From Apteryx mantelli (taxonomy: Eukaryota; Chordata; Aves; Apterygiformes; Apterygidae): DNA of 64,000 nt. The position numbers and the translations under genes are program-made. Positions 20,728 to 32,700 of the stretch are shown piece by piece (the first letter of the stretch is position 1; each line of letters opens with the position of its first letter). The stretch is from assembly GCF_036417845.1 (NCBI RefSeq), contig NC_090013.1, positions 935,001-999,000 on the forward strand, given 5' to 3'. The notes under the pieces are model-generated. The model did not search any database, was not told the DNA's origin, and saw only the letters and a list, made by a program, of their open reading frames with translations.

Positions 20728-22290
20728 CTGCGGGGGGGGGGACGGGATGGGGATGGGGACCCCCCCCCCAGGGACCCCGCATGCTCCACCCCAGCATCAC
20801 GTACATCTGCGGGGGGGGGCGGGATGGGGATGGGACCCCCCCCCAGGGAGACACCCCCCCCCAGGGGAGACACCCCCCCCCAGGGAGACACCCCCCACCA
20901 CCACCCCAGCGTCACGTACATCTGCGGGGGGGGGCAGGATGGGGATGGGGATGGGACCCCCCCCCCCCAGGGAGACCCCCGGGATCCCCCCCACAGCCAC
21001 CCCAGCGTCACGTACATCTGCGGGGGGGGGGCGGGATGGGGATGGGGATGGGACCCCCCCCCCAGGGAGACCCCCGGGATCCCCCCCCCCCGCCAGCCAC
21101 CCCAGCGTCACGTACATCTGCGGGGGGGGGCGGGATGGGGATGGGACCCCCCCCCCCGGGAGACCCCCGGGATCCCCCCCCCCCGCCAGCCACCCCCAGC
21201 GTCACGTACATCTGCGGGGGGGGGCGGGATGGGGATGGGACCCCCCCCCCCGGGAGACCCCCGGGATCCCCCCCCCCCCACCAGCCACCCCAGCGTCACG
21301 TACATCTGCGGGGGGGGGGACGGGATGGGGATGGGGATGGGACCCCCCCCCCGGGAGACCCCCCGGATCCCCCCCCCCCCGCCAGCACACCCCAGCGTCA
21401 CGTACATCTGCGGGGGGGGGGGCGGGATGGGACCCCCCCAGGGAGACCCCCGGGATCCCCCCCACAGCCACCCCAGCGTCACGTACATCTGCGGGGGGGG
21501 GGCAGGATGGGACACCCCCCCAGGGAGACCCCCAGGACCCCCCCCACCAGCCACCCCAGCGTCACATACATCTGCGGGGGGGGGGGGCGGGATGGGACCC
21601 CCCGGGAGACCCCCCCCAGGGACCCCGCACGCGCCACCCCAGCGTCACGTACATCTGCGGGGGGGGGGGGGCGGGATGGGGATGGGACCCCCCCCCCCCA
21701 GGGAGACCCCCCCCCAGGGACCCCCTCCCGCCAGCCACCCCAGCGTCACATACATCTGCGGGGGGGGGGGCGGGATGGGATGGGACCCCCCCCAGGGAGA
21801 CACCCCCCACCACCACCCCAGCGTCACGTACATCTGCGGGGGGGGGCGGGATGGGGATGGGATCCCCCCCCCCCGGGAGACCCCCGGGATCCCCCCCCCC
21901 CCGCCAGCCACCCCAGCGTCACGTACATCTGCGGGGGGGGGACGGGATGGGGATGGGACCCCCCCCCCCGGGAGACACCCCCCCCAGGGAGACACCCCCC
22001 CCGCCAGGCACCCCAGCGTCACATACATCTGCGGGGGGGGGGCGGGATGGGACCCCCCCCCAGGGAGACCCCCCCCAGGGACCCCGCACGCGCCACCCCA
22101 GCATCACGTACATCTGCGGGGGGGGGGGGCGGGATGGGGATGGGACCCCCCCCCCCCAGGGAGACCCCCCCCCCCAGGGACCCCCCCCGCCAGCCACCCC
22201 AGCGTCACATACATCTGCGGGGGGGGGCCGGTATGGGACCCCCCCCCGCCAGGCCTAGCATCACGTACATCTGGGGCGGCGCTGTCAGGG
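20717..22290 (-). repeat. Tandem array seeded by a PLPPR2 splice acceptor and exon start
   Basis: About eighteen units, spaced roughly 55-118 bp, each carry on the minus strand a C-run, GCAG, and then ATGTACGTGACGCTGGGG or a one-base variant. The copy at 20727 runs on into the true exon. Units near 20790, 21650 and 22105 keep a longer piece of the exon (MYVTLGWRVRG or MYVMLGWRVRG) before diverging; the others switch to GGCGGGGGG and GATCCCGGGGG. Acceptor words in the array are near 20728, 20802, 20920, 21017, 21117, 21211, 21307, 21407, 21487, 21570, 21654, 21756, 21835, 21927, 22028, 22112, 22212 and 22270. Confidence 0.9.
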
Positions 22291-22294
22291 GGGC

Positions 22295-23071
22295 ACAGGA
22301 CCCCGGGACCCCCAGACCCCCACATGCCCCCAGCCCCCTACTTGCCCCCAGCCCCCCATTTTCCCCCAGGGCTGCCCACTTGCCCCCAGGGCCCCCAGCC
22401 CCCCATGTGCCCCAGCCCCCCCACACCCAGCCCCCCCCACACCCCCCATTTTCCCCCAGCCCCCCACTTGCCCCCAGGGCCCCATTTTTCCCCCAGGGCC
22501 CCCAGGTGCCCCCCAGACCCCCCCACGTGCCCATTTTCCCCTTGCCCCAGACCCCCATTTTCCCCCAGACCCCCACGTGCCCCCCATTTTCCCCCGCTCC
22601 CCACTTGCTCACACCCCCATTTTCCCCCAGTCCCCCCAGCCCCCCATTTTCCCCCAGGGCCCCCAGACCCCCCACATGCCCCCCATTTTCCCCCCTGCCC
22701 CCAGGCCCCATTTTCCTCCAGCCCCCCACTTGCCCCCAGCCCCCCTTTTTCCCCCAGCCCCCCAGCCCCCTATTTTTCCCTCAGACCCCCCAGACCCCCA
22801 TGTGCCCCAGCCCCCCCACTTGCCCCCAGCCCCCCCCACATCCCAGCCCCCCATTTTCCCCCAGGGCCCCCAGGTGCCCCCAGCCCCCAAGGTGCCCCCC
22901 ATTTTCCCCGAGCCCCCCTTGCCCCCAGCCCCCCTTTTTCCCCCAAACCCCCATTCTCCCCCAGCCCCCCCAGCCCCTCATTTTTCCCCAGCCCCCCAGA
23001 CACCCCATTTTCCCCCAGTCCCCCTCTTACCCCCCAGACCCCCATTTTCCCCCAGGGCCCCCAGATCCCCA
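22295..23071. repeat. Short-unit minisatellite abutting the gap
   Basis: Dozens of units of about 16-30 bp built on CCCCCATTTTCCCCCAG and CCCCCACTTGCCCCCAG. The minus strand has regularly spaced G5 runs. Confidence 0.9.
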
Positions 23072-23271
23072 NNNNNNNNNNNNNNNNNNNNNNNNNNNNN
23101 NNNNNNNNNNNNNNNNNNNNNNNNNNNNNNNNNNNNNNNNNNNNNNNNNNNNNNNNNNNNNNNNNNNNNNNNNNNNNNNNNNNNNNNNNNNNNNNNNNNN
23201 NNNNNNNNNNNNNNNNNNNNNNNNNNNNNNNNNNNNNNNNNNNNNNNNNNNNNNNNNNNNNNNNNNNNNNN
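23072..23271. other. Assembly gap of exactly 200 N
   Basis: A run of 200 N, a conventional placeholder length for a scaffold join of unknown size. The 5' exons of PLPPR2 and the 5' part of SAMD1 exon 1 should both fall here if the join is right. Confidence 0.99.
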
Positions 23272-26200
23272 TCCCGAGCGGACGCGGGCGAGCTGGAGAA
23301 GCTCATCCAGCAGCGCGCCGTGCTGCGCGTCAGCTACAAGGGCAGCATCTCCTACCGCAACGCCGCCCGCGTCCAGCCGCCGCGCCGGCCCCCCGCCCGC
23401 CGCCGCCGCCGCCGGGCCGCCCGCCGCCGCCCGCCGCGCCGCCGAGCCGCCCGTCAGCCTCCGCGACGCCGCCCGCTACCTGGGCGGCGACGGGCGCCTC
23501 ACGCGCGGCCGCCTCCAGGGCTCGGCGCTGCGGCCGACGGCGGCCTCGGCCCCGGCAGCGGGAGCGGCGGCGGCGGCGGCGGCGGCGGGGGGCGGCTGGA
23601 GCGCACCCGCCTCGCCACCATCGCCATGGCCCGCGCCGAGCGCGGCCGCGGCGGCGCCGCCGGGCGGGCCCGCAAGGTGAGGGGCGCCGCGGGGGGGGGG
23701 GGGGAGTCTGTGAGGGGAACCGGGGGGGGGCTGTGAGGGGCGGGAGGGCGCGGGGGAGGGGCTGTGAGGGGAACCGGGGGGGGGGTCTGTGAGGGACCGG
23801 AGGGGCGGGAGGTCGCCGCGGGGGGGGGGGGGTCGGTGAGGGGAACCGGGGGGGGGCGCCGGGGGGGTTCTGTGAGGGAAACTGGGGGGGGGTCTGTGAG
23901 GGGAACCGGGGGGGGGGGCGCAGACCGGCACCGGAGGGGGCGGTGGTGAGGGGGGGGGGACCGTGAGGGGCACTGGGGGGGGGTCTATGAGGGGAACCGA
24001 GGGGGGGGGATCTGTGAGGGGCGGGAGGGCACCGGGGGGGGGGGTTGTGAGGGAACCGGGAGGGCTGGGGGTCACCGCGGGGGGGGGGGTCAGTGAGGGG
24101 AACCGGGAGGGGCTGGGGGTCACCGCGGGGGGGGGGTCAGTGAGGGGCACCGGGCTGGGGGGGGGGGATCGGCCCCGGGGGGGCAGCGGGCAGGGGGCCC
24201 TGTGAGGGGGTGCGAGACCCCGACTGGGGGGGGCTTCGTGTTTGTGGGGGGTCACAGAGGGGATCCGGGATAGACTGGGGTGGGGGGGTCCCGGGGGGGG
24301 GAGGGGACTGGGACAGACCAGACCTGGGGGCTCCCAGTGTTTGGGGGGGGGAGTCCTGGGGGGGAGGTCCCGATATTTGGGGGGGGTTGCGATTGGGGGG
24401 GGGGCAGGGCGGACTGGGCCTGGGGGGGAGTGCCGGTGTTTGGGGGGGGGTGTCTGTCTTGGGGGGTTAATTGGGGGGGTGGTGGGGGCTGTTTTGGGTG
24501 CTGGGCAGGGGTCTCAGGGGTTTTGGGGGTGCCACACTAGGTGTTGGGGAGCAGGATGGGCTCCCCGGTGGGGGGGGGACACCCCTCAGCCCCCTCTCTG
24601 TTAATTAACCCCCTCCCGCCTTTTGGGGTGCCCAGCAAGTGGGGAAACTGAGGCAGCGCCGAGCCCCGGCGGGGGGGGGGGGCACACATTCAGGCCCCGG
24701 TTGTGGGGAAACTGAGGCACGGCGCAGCCCTGCGCCCCCCCCCCCCTTAATTCCTCTTTCTCCCCCCTGCCCGCAGCCCCCCAAAAGCGGCGCCGACAAG
24801 GAGGAGGAAGACGAGGAGGAGGATGAGGAGGAGGAGGAGGACGGCACGGCCTCGGAGGGCTCCGAGGGCTCCGAGGAGGGGGCGGCGCCGCGGGCGCTCA
24901 ACGGCGAGTGCCGGGGCGGCGCGGGGGGGCCGGGGGGGCGCGGGGGGCCCCCCCCGGGGCGCCGCTCGCCGAGCCCCACCGCCTGCCCAAGGCCTGCTCG
25001 CCCGGCGAGAGCGCCTGCCCCAACCTCGACGGCGCCTTCGGCCACCCCGACAGAGCAGGTGGGCGCCCCCCCCCCGCCCCCCCCCCCCACGGGGACCCAG
25101 GCGTCCGGGCGGGGGGGGGGGGGGCTGCTATGGGGGGGGGATCCAGGGGGCAGACCTAGGGGGCTGCTAGGGGGTGGGATGTCGGGGGGCTGCTATGGAG
25201 TGGGATGGGGGGGGCTGTGGCATGGGATGTGGGGGGGGGTGCTATGGGGTGGGATTTGGAGGCTGCTATGGGGGGATTTGGGGGTGCTGTGTTGTGGGGG
25301 GACTTGGGGGGCTGCTGTGGGTGGGATGTGGGGGGGGCTGCAATGGAGTGGGATGTGGGGGGGCTGTGGCATGGAATGTGGGGGGGGCTGCTATGGGTGG
25401 GATTGGGGGGGCTGCTATGGAGGGGGATTGGGGGGGCTGCTATGGGGGGATTTGGGGGGGCTGTGTTGTGGGGGACTTGGGGGGCTGCTATGGGGTAGGA
25501 TGGGGGGGCTGTGTTGTGGGGGACTTGGGGGCTGTGACATAGGATTTTGGGAGGGGGCTGCTATGGGGGGATTTGGGGGGGCTGTGTCATGGGGGGGACT
25601 TGGGGGGCTGCTATGGGGTAGGATGTGGGGGGGCTGTGTTGTGGGGGGGCTTGGGGGACTGTGACATGGGATTTGGGGGACTGCTATGGAGTGGGATGGG
25701 GTTGTGGCATGGGATGTGGGGGGGCTGCTATGGGGGGATTTGGGGTGCTGTGTTGTGGGGGGACTTGGGGGGCTGCTATGGGTAGGATGGGGGGGCTGTG
25801 TTGTGGGGGGCTTGGGGGCTGTGACATGGGATTTGGGGGGGCTGCTATGGAGTGGGATGGGGGGCTGTGGCATGGGATGTGGGGGGCTGCTATGGGGGGA
25901 TTTGGGGTGCTGTGTTGTGGGGGGACTTGGGGGCTGCTATGGGGTGGGATGTGGGGGGGCTGTGTTGTGGGGGGGCTTGGGGGGCTGTGACATGGGATTT
26001 GGGAGGGGGCTGCTATGGGGGGGGGGAAGGCTGGGGGGGCACATGGGGGACTGTGGGGGGGGGGTTGGGGGGCTGTGGCCTGGGGATGTGGGGGCTGCTA
26101 TGGGGTGGGATTTGGGGGGCTGTGTCTTGGGGGGGGCTGCTATAGGGGTAGGACTTGGGGGCTGTGTTGGGGGGGTAACATGGGGGGCTCTTCCATGGGG

Positions 26201-28752
26201 GGCGAGAGAGCTGCTTGGGAGATTTGGGGGGGATGCTATGGGGTGGGACTTGGGGGGCTCTGCCGTGGGGGGGTGAGAGAGCTGCTTGGGGGGATTTGGG
26301 GGACCTGTCTTGGGGTGCTGGGGGATATTGGGGTGCTGGGGGGCAGTTGGGGGGTCTTGGGGCACTGGGGGGTGCCAGGGGGCTGTTTTGGGGTGCTGGG
26401 GGATATTGGGGTGCTGGGGGGCAGTTGGGGGGGGTCTTGGGGCACTGGGGGGGTGCCGGGGGGCTGTTTTGGGGTGCTGGGGGCTGCTTTGGGGGTCTTG
26501 GGGTGCAGAGAAGGATATTGGGGGGCGGTTTGGGGTCCTGGGGGCTGTTTTGGGGGTCCCAGGGTGCAGGCAGGGATATTGGGGGGGCTGTTTGGGGGGG
26601 GTCCTGGGGCGCCGTGTGCTGACCCCGCTGTCCCGCAGTGTCCCCAGCGCTGGCGGGTGCCGAGCCCTCGGTGCCCTGTCCCCGGGCCGGCCGGGGGTCC
26701 AGGCCGCCGACGGGGCCCCCTTCAGCTGCACGTGAGTGGGGGGGGCCCTCGTGTCCCCATGTGTCCCCCCCCGTGTCCCCGTGTCCCCTACATGTGTCTC
26801 CATGTCCCCCCGTGTCCCCAGCCCTTTATCAGCCAGGCTGTGATATCCCCCCTGACCCCCTCTCCCCCTTGTGTGACCCCTCTGTCCCCCCCCCCCCCCA
26901 AATCCACCAGTTTGGTGGCCCCTACGTGTCCCCATGTGTGACCCCCCCCAACGTGGTGGCCCTGTCACTGATGCTGCGGTGGCCCTGTCCCTGGTGGCAC
27001 GGCGGCTCCCCTTCCCCAGGGCTCAACCCGGCGTCTCCCCGTCCCCTCGGGTGCCGCAGCCCCATGCTCGGGGCCGTGTCCCTGTGACGTCCCCTCCCCA
27101 GGGTGACCGGTGTCCCTCTGTCCCCCGCCGGGGTGACCGATGTCCCCATGGCGTCCCCAGGGCCGCCAAGAAGGAGAAGGCGGCCGACCCCGTGGAGTGG
27201 ACGGTCCGGGACGTGGTCGACTACTTCACGGAAGCCGGCTTCCCCGAGCAGGCGACGGCCTTCCAGGAGCAGGTGGGTCCCCTCCGGTCCCCCCCCTGTC
27301 CCCTGTGTCCCCCCCGGCTGGACACCGGGGACCCTGCGCCCCCAGCTCCCCCTGGTTCTCCTCCCTTGGCGCTTGGGGGACAGCTGAGCCCCCCCCCCCC
27401 AAGTGGCTGCTGTCCCCATCCCCAGCTGGGTCCCCTCCACCCCCTGTCCCCAGTGGCTTGTCCCACTCTGGTTGTCCCATCCCCAGGGGGTTCCTGGCTG
27501 TCCCCCGTCTCTTGAGGGCTGTCCCCAACCCAGGTCAGGTCCCTGTCCCCTGTCCCTAACAGCTGTCCCTACCCATTCCCTGTCCCCTCCCTGTCCTCAA
27601 CTGGTCCCGGACTGTCCCCTTGTCCCTAGGTGGTCCCTGAGGGGTGTTCCTGGGCAGTGTCCCCTCCTGGCAGGCAGCACTGTCCCCACAGATGTCCCCC
27701 CCTGTCCCCATGGGTGTCCCCCTTGTCCCTGGGCAGTGTCCCTCTCCCTTCCCTCCCTGGCGGTGTCCCCCATGCCAGTGGGTGCCCCCTGTCCCCATGT
27801 GGTGTCCCCCATCCCGGTGGGTGCCCTCCAGGTGCCCCTGTCCCCATGTAGTGTCACCCTGGGTATCCCCCCATCCTGGCAGGTGCCCCCAATCCTGGTG
27901 GGTGCCCGCCCCGGGGTGTCCCCTGCTCCCTTGCAGTGTCCCCCGTCCCTGTGGGTGCCCCCTGTCCCCATGCAGTGTCCCCCCAGGGTGCCCCCCCCCA
28001 TCCCAGCGGGTGACCCCCATCCCAGCAGGTGCCCCCCTGTCCCCACGCAATGTCCCCCACCCAGGGTGCCCCCCCCCATCCCAGCGGGTGCCCCCCATCC
28101 CTTGCAGTGTCCCCTCTGGGCCCCCCCATCCCAGTGGGTGCCCCCCATTGAAGGAGGTGCCCCCTGTCCCCACGCAATGTCCCCCCTGGGTGCCCCCCCC
28201 ATCCCAGTGGGTGCCCCCCCATCCCAGCAAGTGTCCCCCCCGGGTTGCCCCCCCATCCCAGTGGGTGCCCCCCATCCCCATGCAATGTCCCCCTGGGTGC
28301 CCCCCCCATCCCAGCGGGCGCCCCCCATCCACCATGCAATGTCCCCCTGGGTGCCCCCCCCCATTCCCATGCAGTGTCCCCTCTAGGGTGCCCCCCCCAA
28401 GCACTGCCCCCCCCCCATGTAGTGTCCCCCATCCCAGCAAATCCCCCCCACCCCTTAGCAATGCCCCCTCCCCCAGAACATCCCCCACCCCACTGGCTGC
28501 CCCCACCCCCCTCACCCCCCACCCCAGGGTGCCCCTGCTGCCATGGGGGGGGGGTGACTAACTCCCCCCCCCGCCCCCCCCCCCCCGCAGGAGATCGACG
28601 GGAAGTCGCTGCTGCTGATGCAGCGGGCGGACGTGCTGACGGGCCTCTCCATCCGCCTGGGCCCCGCGCTCAAGATCTACGAGTACCACGTGAAGCTGCT
28701 GCAGCGCAGCCACTTCGAGGAGGACGAGGGCCCCGAGGCCTTCCTCGGCTGA
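23272..28752 (+). CDS. SAMD1: SAM domain-containing protein 1 (5' end in gap)
   Basis: SAMD1 binds unmethylated CpG islands through an N-terminal winged-helix domain and recruits repressive chromatin factors. Exon 1 (23272-23676) starts inside the winged helix ([32 protein letters not shown]) and goes on through a Pro/Arg-rich linker to [20 protein letters not shown] and [12 protein letters not shown]. Exon 2 (24777-25058) has a long Glu/Asp tract. Exon 3 (26639-26731), exon 4 (27161-27272) and exon 5 (28591-28752) give [15 protein letters not shown], then the SAM domain: [58 protein letters not shown], ending EAFLG and TGA. The SAM domain is very close to the human one. Exon 1 changes frame at least three times in GC runs, and exon 2 does not join exon 3 in one frame; the SAM exons are clean. 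Confidence 0.92.
23690..24500. repeat. G-rich repeat in SAMD1 intron 1
   Basis: Repeated GTCTGTGAGGGGAACCGGGG and GGGTCACCGCGGGG words. After 24500 the intron (to 24776) is unique and holds two copies of GGGAAACTGAGGCA. Confidence 0.85.
25110..26600. repeat. G-rich minisatellite in SAMD1 intron 2
   Basis: Diverged units with GGGGGGCTGCTATGGGG, GGGATTTGGGGGGCTG and CTGTGTTGTGGGGG, then from about 26300 GGGGTGCTGGGGGATATTGG units. Confidence 0.9.
27280..28585. repeat. C-rich minisatellite in SAMD1 intron 4
   Basis: Units of about 40 bp with CCCCCATCCCAGCGGGTGCC and CCCATGCAATGTCCCCC. Intron 3 (26732-27160) is milder, with GTGTCCCCATGTGTCC words. Confidence 0.85.
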
Positions 28753-29130
28753 GCGCCCGCGCCCCACGGACTCTGGGGGGGGGGGGCACCCCCACCATCC
28801 TCCTCCTCTTCCTCCCCCCTCCCCCCCCCCCCGGCTGGGCCTCCCCCAGCCTCCTCTGCGACGCGGGGTCGGCACCGGGAGGGCGGCACTGGGAGGGGGG
28901 TTTTATTCTTTTTTTTTTTTTCCTTCTTTTTTTTTTTTTTTTTTTTGGGGGGGGGAACGGGACGGTTTTGGGGGTTGCTGCCCCCGGAGTTGTGTTTTAA
29001 CCTGCCCCAGCCTGTGGCCCCCCCCCCCCCACACACACTTCTTCACTGGGGTCTGCCCCCTCCCACCCCACCTCCATTTCTCCTGGGCCTGGCTTGTTTT
29101 GGGGTTTTTTAAATAAAAAGGAAAAAAGTG
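28753..29130 (+). terminator. SAMD1 3' UTR with AATAAA
   Basis: The 3' UTR follows the TGA at 28750-28752. It has a long T-rich tract at about 28903-28946 and a canonical AATAAA at 29112-29117 in TTAAATAAAAAG. Confidence 0.8.
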
Positions 29131-29379
29131 AAGGAAGAGCCCCCGTGTGGGTCTGGGGGGGGGGCGGATGTTTGGGGTGGTTTCATGGTGGGGGGGGGTG
29201 CTGGCAGCCTGGACACCTGGGTCCCCTCAGGTGCCCCCCCCAAGGGGGGGGTCACAGCCTCTTGCTGATCTCTTGCCCCTTCCAAATACCCTGCTTGGCG
29301 GGGGGGGAAACATCATCCTTAGGTGGGGGGGGGGTCTTGGATGGGGGGGTTAGGGGTGTTGGGGGGGTCCTGGCTTGTA

Positions 29380-29725
29380 TGCGCATGCGCTGATTGCCCC
29401 CCACCCCACCTGCGGTTGCGCCGCCGCCGCACGCGGGGGCGCCAGCGCGCCGGGGGTGGGGGGAAGCCAGAGGGGCCGCGCATGCGCGCTGACTCCCCCG
29501 AGCTTGCCAAGGGAAGGGAGGGAGCTGCGCGCATGCGCACCCCGGGCCAACGGGAGGGGGCGTGGCGCGGCGGACGGTGGCCGGCGGCGGGCCCTAAAGG
29601 CGGCGGCGGAGCGCGAGCGCGCGCGCGGCGGACGGCGGCCCTGGCGGGGCCAGTCGGCGCCTGCGCACTGCGCTGTTTGTGTATTCTGGCTGCGCGGCGG
29701 CGCTGGCTCCGGGCGAAGATGGCGG
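29380..29725 (+). promoter_or_regulatory. MAP2K7 promoter with NRF1 and YY1-like sites
   Basis: GCGCATGCGC, the core of the NRF1 palindrome, occurs three times (29381-29390, 29478-29487, 29529-29538), with a related CTGCGCACTGCGC near 29660. AAGATGGCGGC, a YY1-type element, overlaps the start codon at 29719. No TATA box is seen. This is a typical CpG-island housekeeping promoter. Confidence 0.75.
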
Positions 29726-32700
29726 CGTCCTCGCTGGAGCAGAAACTCTCCCGCCTGGAGGCCAAGCTCAAGCAGGAGAACCGCGAGGCCCGCCGCAGGA
29801 TCGACCTCAACCTCGAGATCAGCCCGGCCCGAGCCCGGCCCAGTAAGGAGGGGCCGGAGGGGAGGGGAGCCTCGAGGGGGAGGGGAGGCCGGGGGGGGGC
29901 AGCTGGGGTGGGGGATTTGGGGCGGTATTGGGGGGTATTGGGGTTAGCTGAGGGTATATTGAGGGGTATGGGGGCAGTTGGCGCAGCATTGAGGGGTATA
30001 GGGGTAGTTGAAACTGTATTGAGGGGTATTTGGGGCAGTACTGAGGGCTGTGGGGGGTATTTAGGGCAGTGTTGAGGAATATGGGGATATTTCGGGCTGT
30101 ACTGAGGGGCATTGGGGTAGTATTAAGGGTCTTGGGGGGCGTTTGGGGCCTTATTGAGGGATATGGGGGGTATTTGGGGCAGTTTTGAGTGGTCTGAGGG
30201 CAGTTGGGACTGAATTGGGGAGCAGGTGGGGTTGTATTGGGGAAATGGTGATATTTAGGGTAGTTTTGTGGGGTATGGGGGCAGTTGGGGTGGTATTGAG
30301 AGGTCTGAGGGTAGTTAGGGCTGTATTGGGGGAAATGGGGGGGTATTTGGACCGGTTTTGTGGGGTATGGGGCAATTGGGGCAGCACTGAAAGCTCTGAG
30401 GGCAGTTGGGGCTGTGTTGGGGAAACGGGGGGCATTTGGGGTGGTATTGGGGAAAATGGGGGCAGATGGGGCCGAGTTGGGGTTATTGCGGGGCACTTGG
30501 GGCAGTTTTGAGGGGCATGGGGGGCAATTAGGATTGTATTGGGGAGGTGGGGGTTGTTGGGGCTGTTTGAGGGACTATGAGAGCAGTTGGGGCAGTACTG
30601 AGGGGCTGGGGGGGCAACTGGGGCAGTATTGGCAGAAACGGAGGGGAAGCTGGGGCTGTATTGAGAGGTTTGGGGGCAATTGAGGGTGTTTTGGGGAAAT
30701 GGGGGCAGTTGGGGCAGTAATTAGTGACATTGGGGGGCAGCTGGGGCAGTATTTGGGGCATTAGGGGTAGTTGAGGGTGTATTTGGGGATGGGGGGGCAG
30801 CTGGGCTGTTTCGGAGGTTTCCGGGGCAGTTGGGGGCTTGACTTGGGGAAATGGGGATAGTGAGGCTCTATTAGGGGTTTGGGGGCAGTTGAGGCACTTC
30901 TGGAGCAAACGGGGGGGCAGTTTGGGACAGCTGAGATACAGTGGAGCAAACGGGGAGATTTTGGGACAGTCAGGGCAGTTTGGGGACAGCTGAGAAACAC
31001 TGGAGCAAACGGGAGATTTGGGGACAGTCAGGGCAGTTTGGGACAGCTGAGAAACACTGGAGCAAACAGGGGGGAGCAAGCAGGGCAATTTGGGGGCAGT
31101 TGGGCAGTTTGGGGACAGCTGAGATACAGTGGAGCAAACGGAGTGGTTTTGGGGACAGTCGGGGCGGTTTTGGGGACAGTCAGGGCAGTTTGGGGACAGC
31201 TGAGAAACACTGGAGCCAATTGGGGGGGGGGCAAACAGAGCGGTTTTGGGGACAGTTGAGGTGGTATCGGAGCGAACGGGGGGCGTCGGGCACCCGGGGC
31301 CGTATGGCGGCGTTGGAGGGAGAGGAGAATTTTGGGGGCAAACACCGGGGATTCGGGGCGGGGGGGGGGGTGGGGGGGTTGGCCGCGGCCTCGCCAGGGC
31401 GGCGCCGGTCCCGGGGCAGCCGGGGTGACCTTGACGGGGGCCGGGCGCGCCGCGGGGGGGGCGGCTGCGAGGGCACCGGCGGCCGAGCAGCGCTCTGGGG
31501 TCGCAGCGCGGCTGCCCCGGACTCCTGGGCCCCCTGGGGCGGGCGCCCGGCGAAGTGTCGCCCCGGCCGCGAGCGCCCCGGAAGGCGTCCCGGCGCCCGG
31601 CGGCTTTTCCTGCTTTCGGGAGCGGCGGGTTTTTCGGCGCTTGGGAGCCGGCGGGTTTCGTAGGTGGGGGAAACGCTGCTTTTTTGCAGGTTTGGGGAGT
31701 GTTGCTTTTTGCCGGTTGGGGGGGGGGACACCGGTTTTTGGTGTGGGGGGGGAGTATCTGTTTTTCTAGGTCTGGGAAACGTTTTTTGGGGACCTCGGGA
31801 CGGTCGATTTTTCGAGGTTTGGGAAACACTGACTTTCCGGAGCCTGGTGGGGTCCATTGATTTTTGGGGGTCTGGAATCCATTGATTTTCTAGGTTTGGG
31901 AAGTATTTTTGGGGACCTCGGGACCGTCGTTTTTTGGGGGGGGGGGATTAGGCAAAGTCACTTTTTTTCCCCCCCGTTTGGAGACCGTCGCTTTTTCGGG
32001 CCTGGAACGGCCGGTTTCAGGCCGCTGCCACCGGCGGCTCCTCCGCCTCCCCCTCGCCATCCTCCCCCTGCCCCGTTTGCTCCTCTCCCTTCCCGCGCCG
32101 CGATTGGAGTTTTCCTTTAGTTTTTCCTTTTTGTCATTCTTTTGATTTTGCTCCTTTCTGCTTTTCTTTATTTTTTTTTTCCCCGTTTTAGTTTTCTGTT
32201 GCCGCCTGGGTTTGTTTCTGTTGTGATTTATGGTGTGTTTTTCTCCCCTTTTTTTTTTTAATTTTATTTTCTTTCTTTCTTTTTTCTTTCTTTCTTTCTG
32301 TTGTTGTTTTGTTCCGTTTCTTCCTTCTCCCCCTCCAGTTATTGTGATCACTCTAAGCCCTGCTCCCGCTCCATCCCAACGAGCAGGTACCACGACTTTT
32401 TCTTCCGCGCCGCTTGGACTCATCCCGTGTCGTCTCGCTTTTAACGCTCCCCCCCCCCCCCAAACCGCGATGCGGCCGCTTCCCCCTCGGCGGGCGCCTC
32501 GTTTCGGAGGGCGCCGCTTCTCCCCCGTCCTCTGCTTTCCCCGGATTTTGCCCCCTTCCCCTCTGCTCGCCCCCCCCCCGCCCCCGGCCTCCCTGCCTGT
32601 GGCATGGTTGCGGCGCCGCGGGGTGCATGGGGCGACTCGGCGCCTGCGTGGGGCGACTCGGCGCGGGAGCGGGGTGACTCGGCACGGGGCGGCCGGGCGC

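Noticed and set aside
20545-22290. Many small minus-strand open frames all starting MYVTLG
   Set aside because: They are copies of the PLPPR2 exon start inside the splice-acceptor array, not separate genes.
18401-23792. Plus-strand open frames of about 1300 codons, partly across the N gap
   Set aside because: Gly/Pro-rich translations of PLPPR2 intron repeats; N bases are read as unknown residues. Only the last part past 23272 overlaps real SAMD1 coding sequence.
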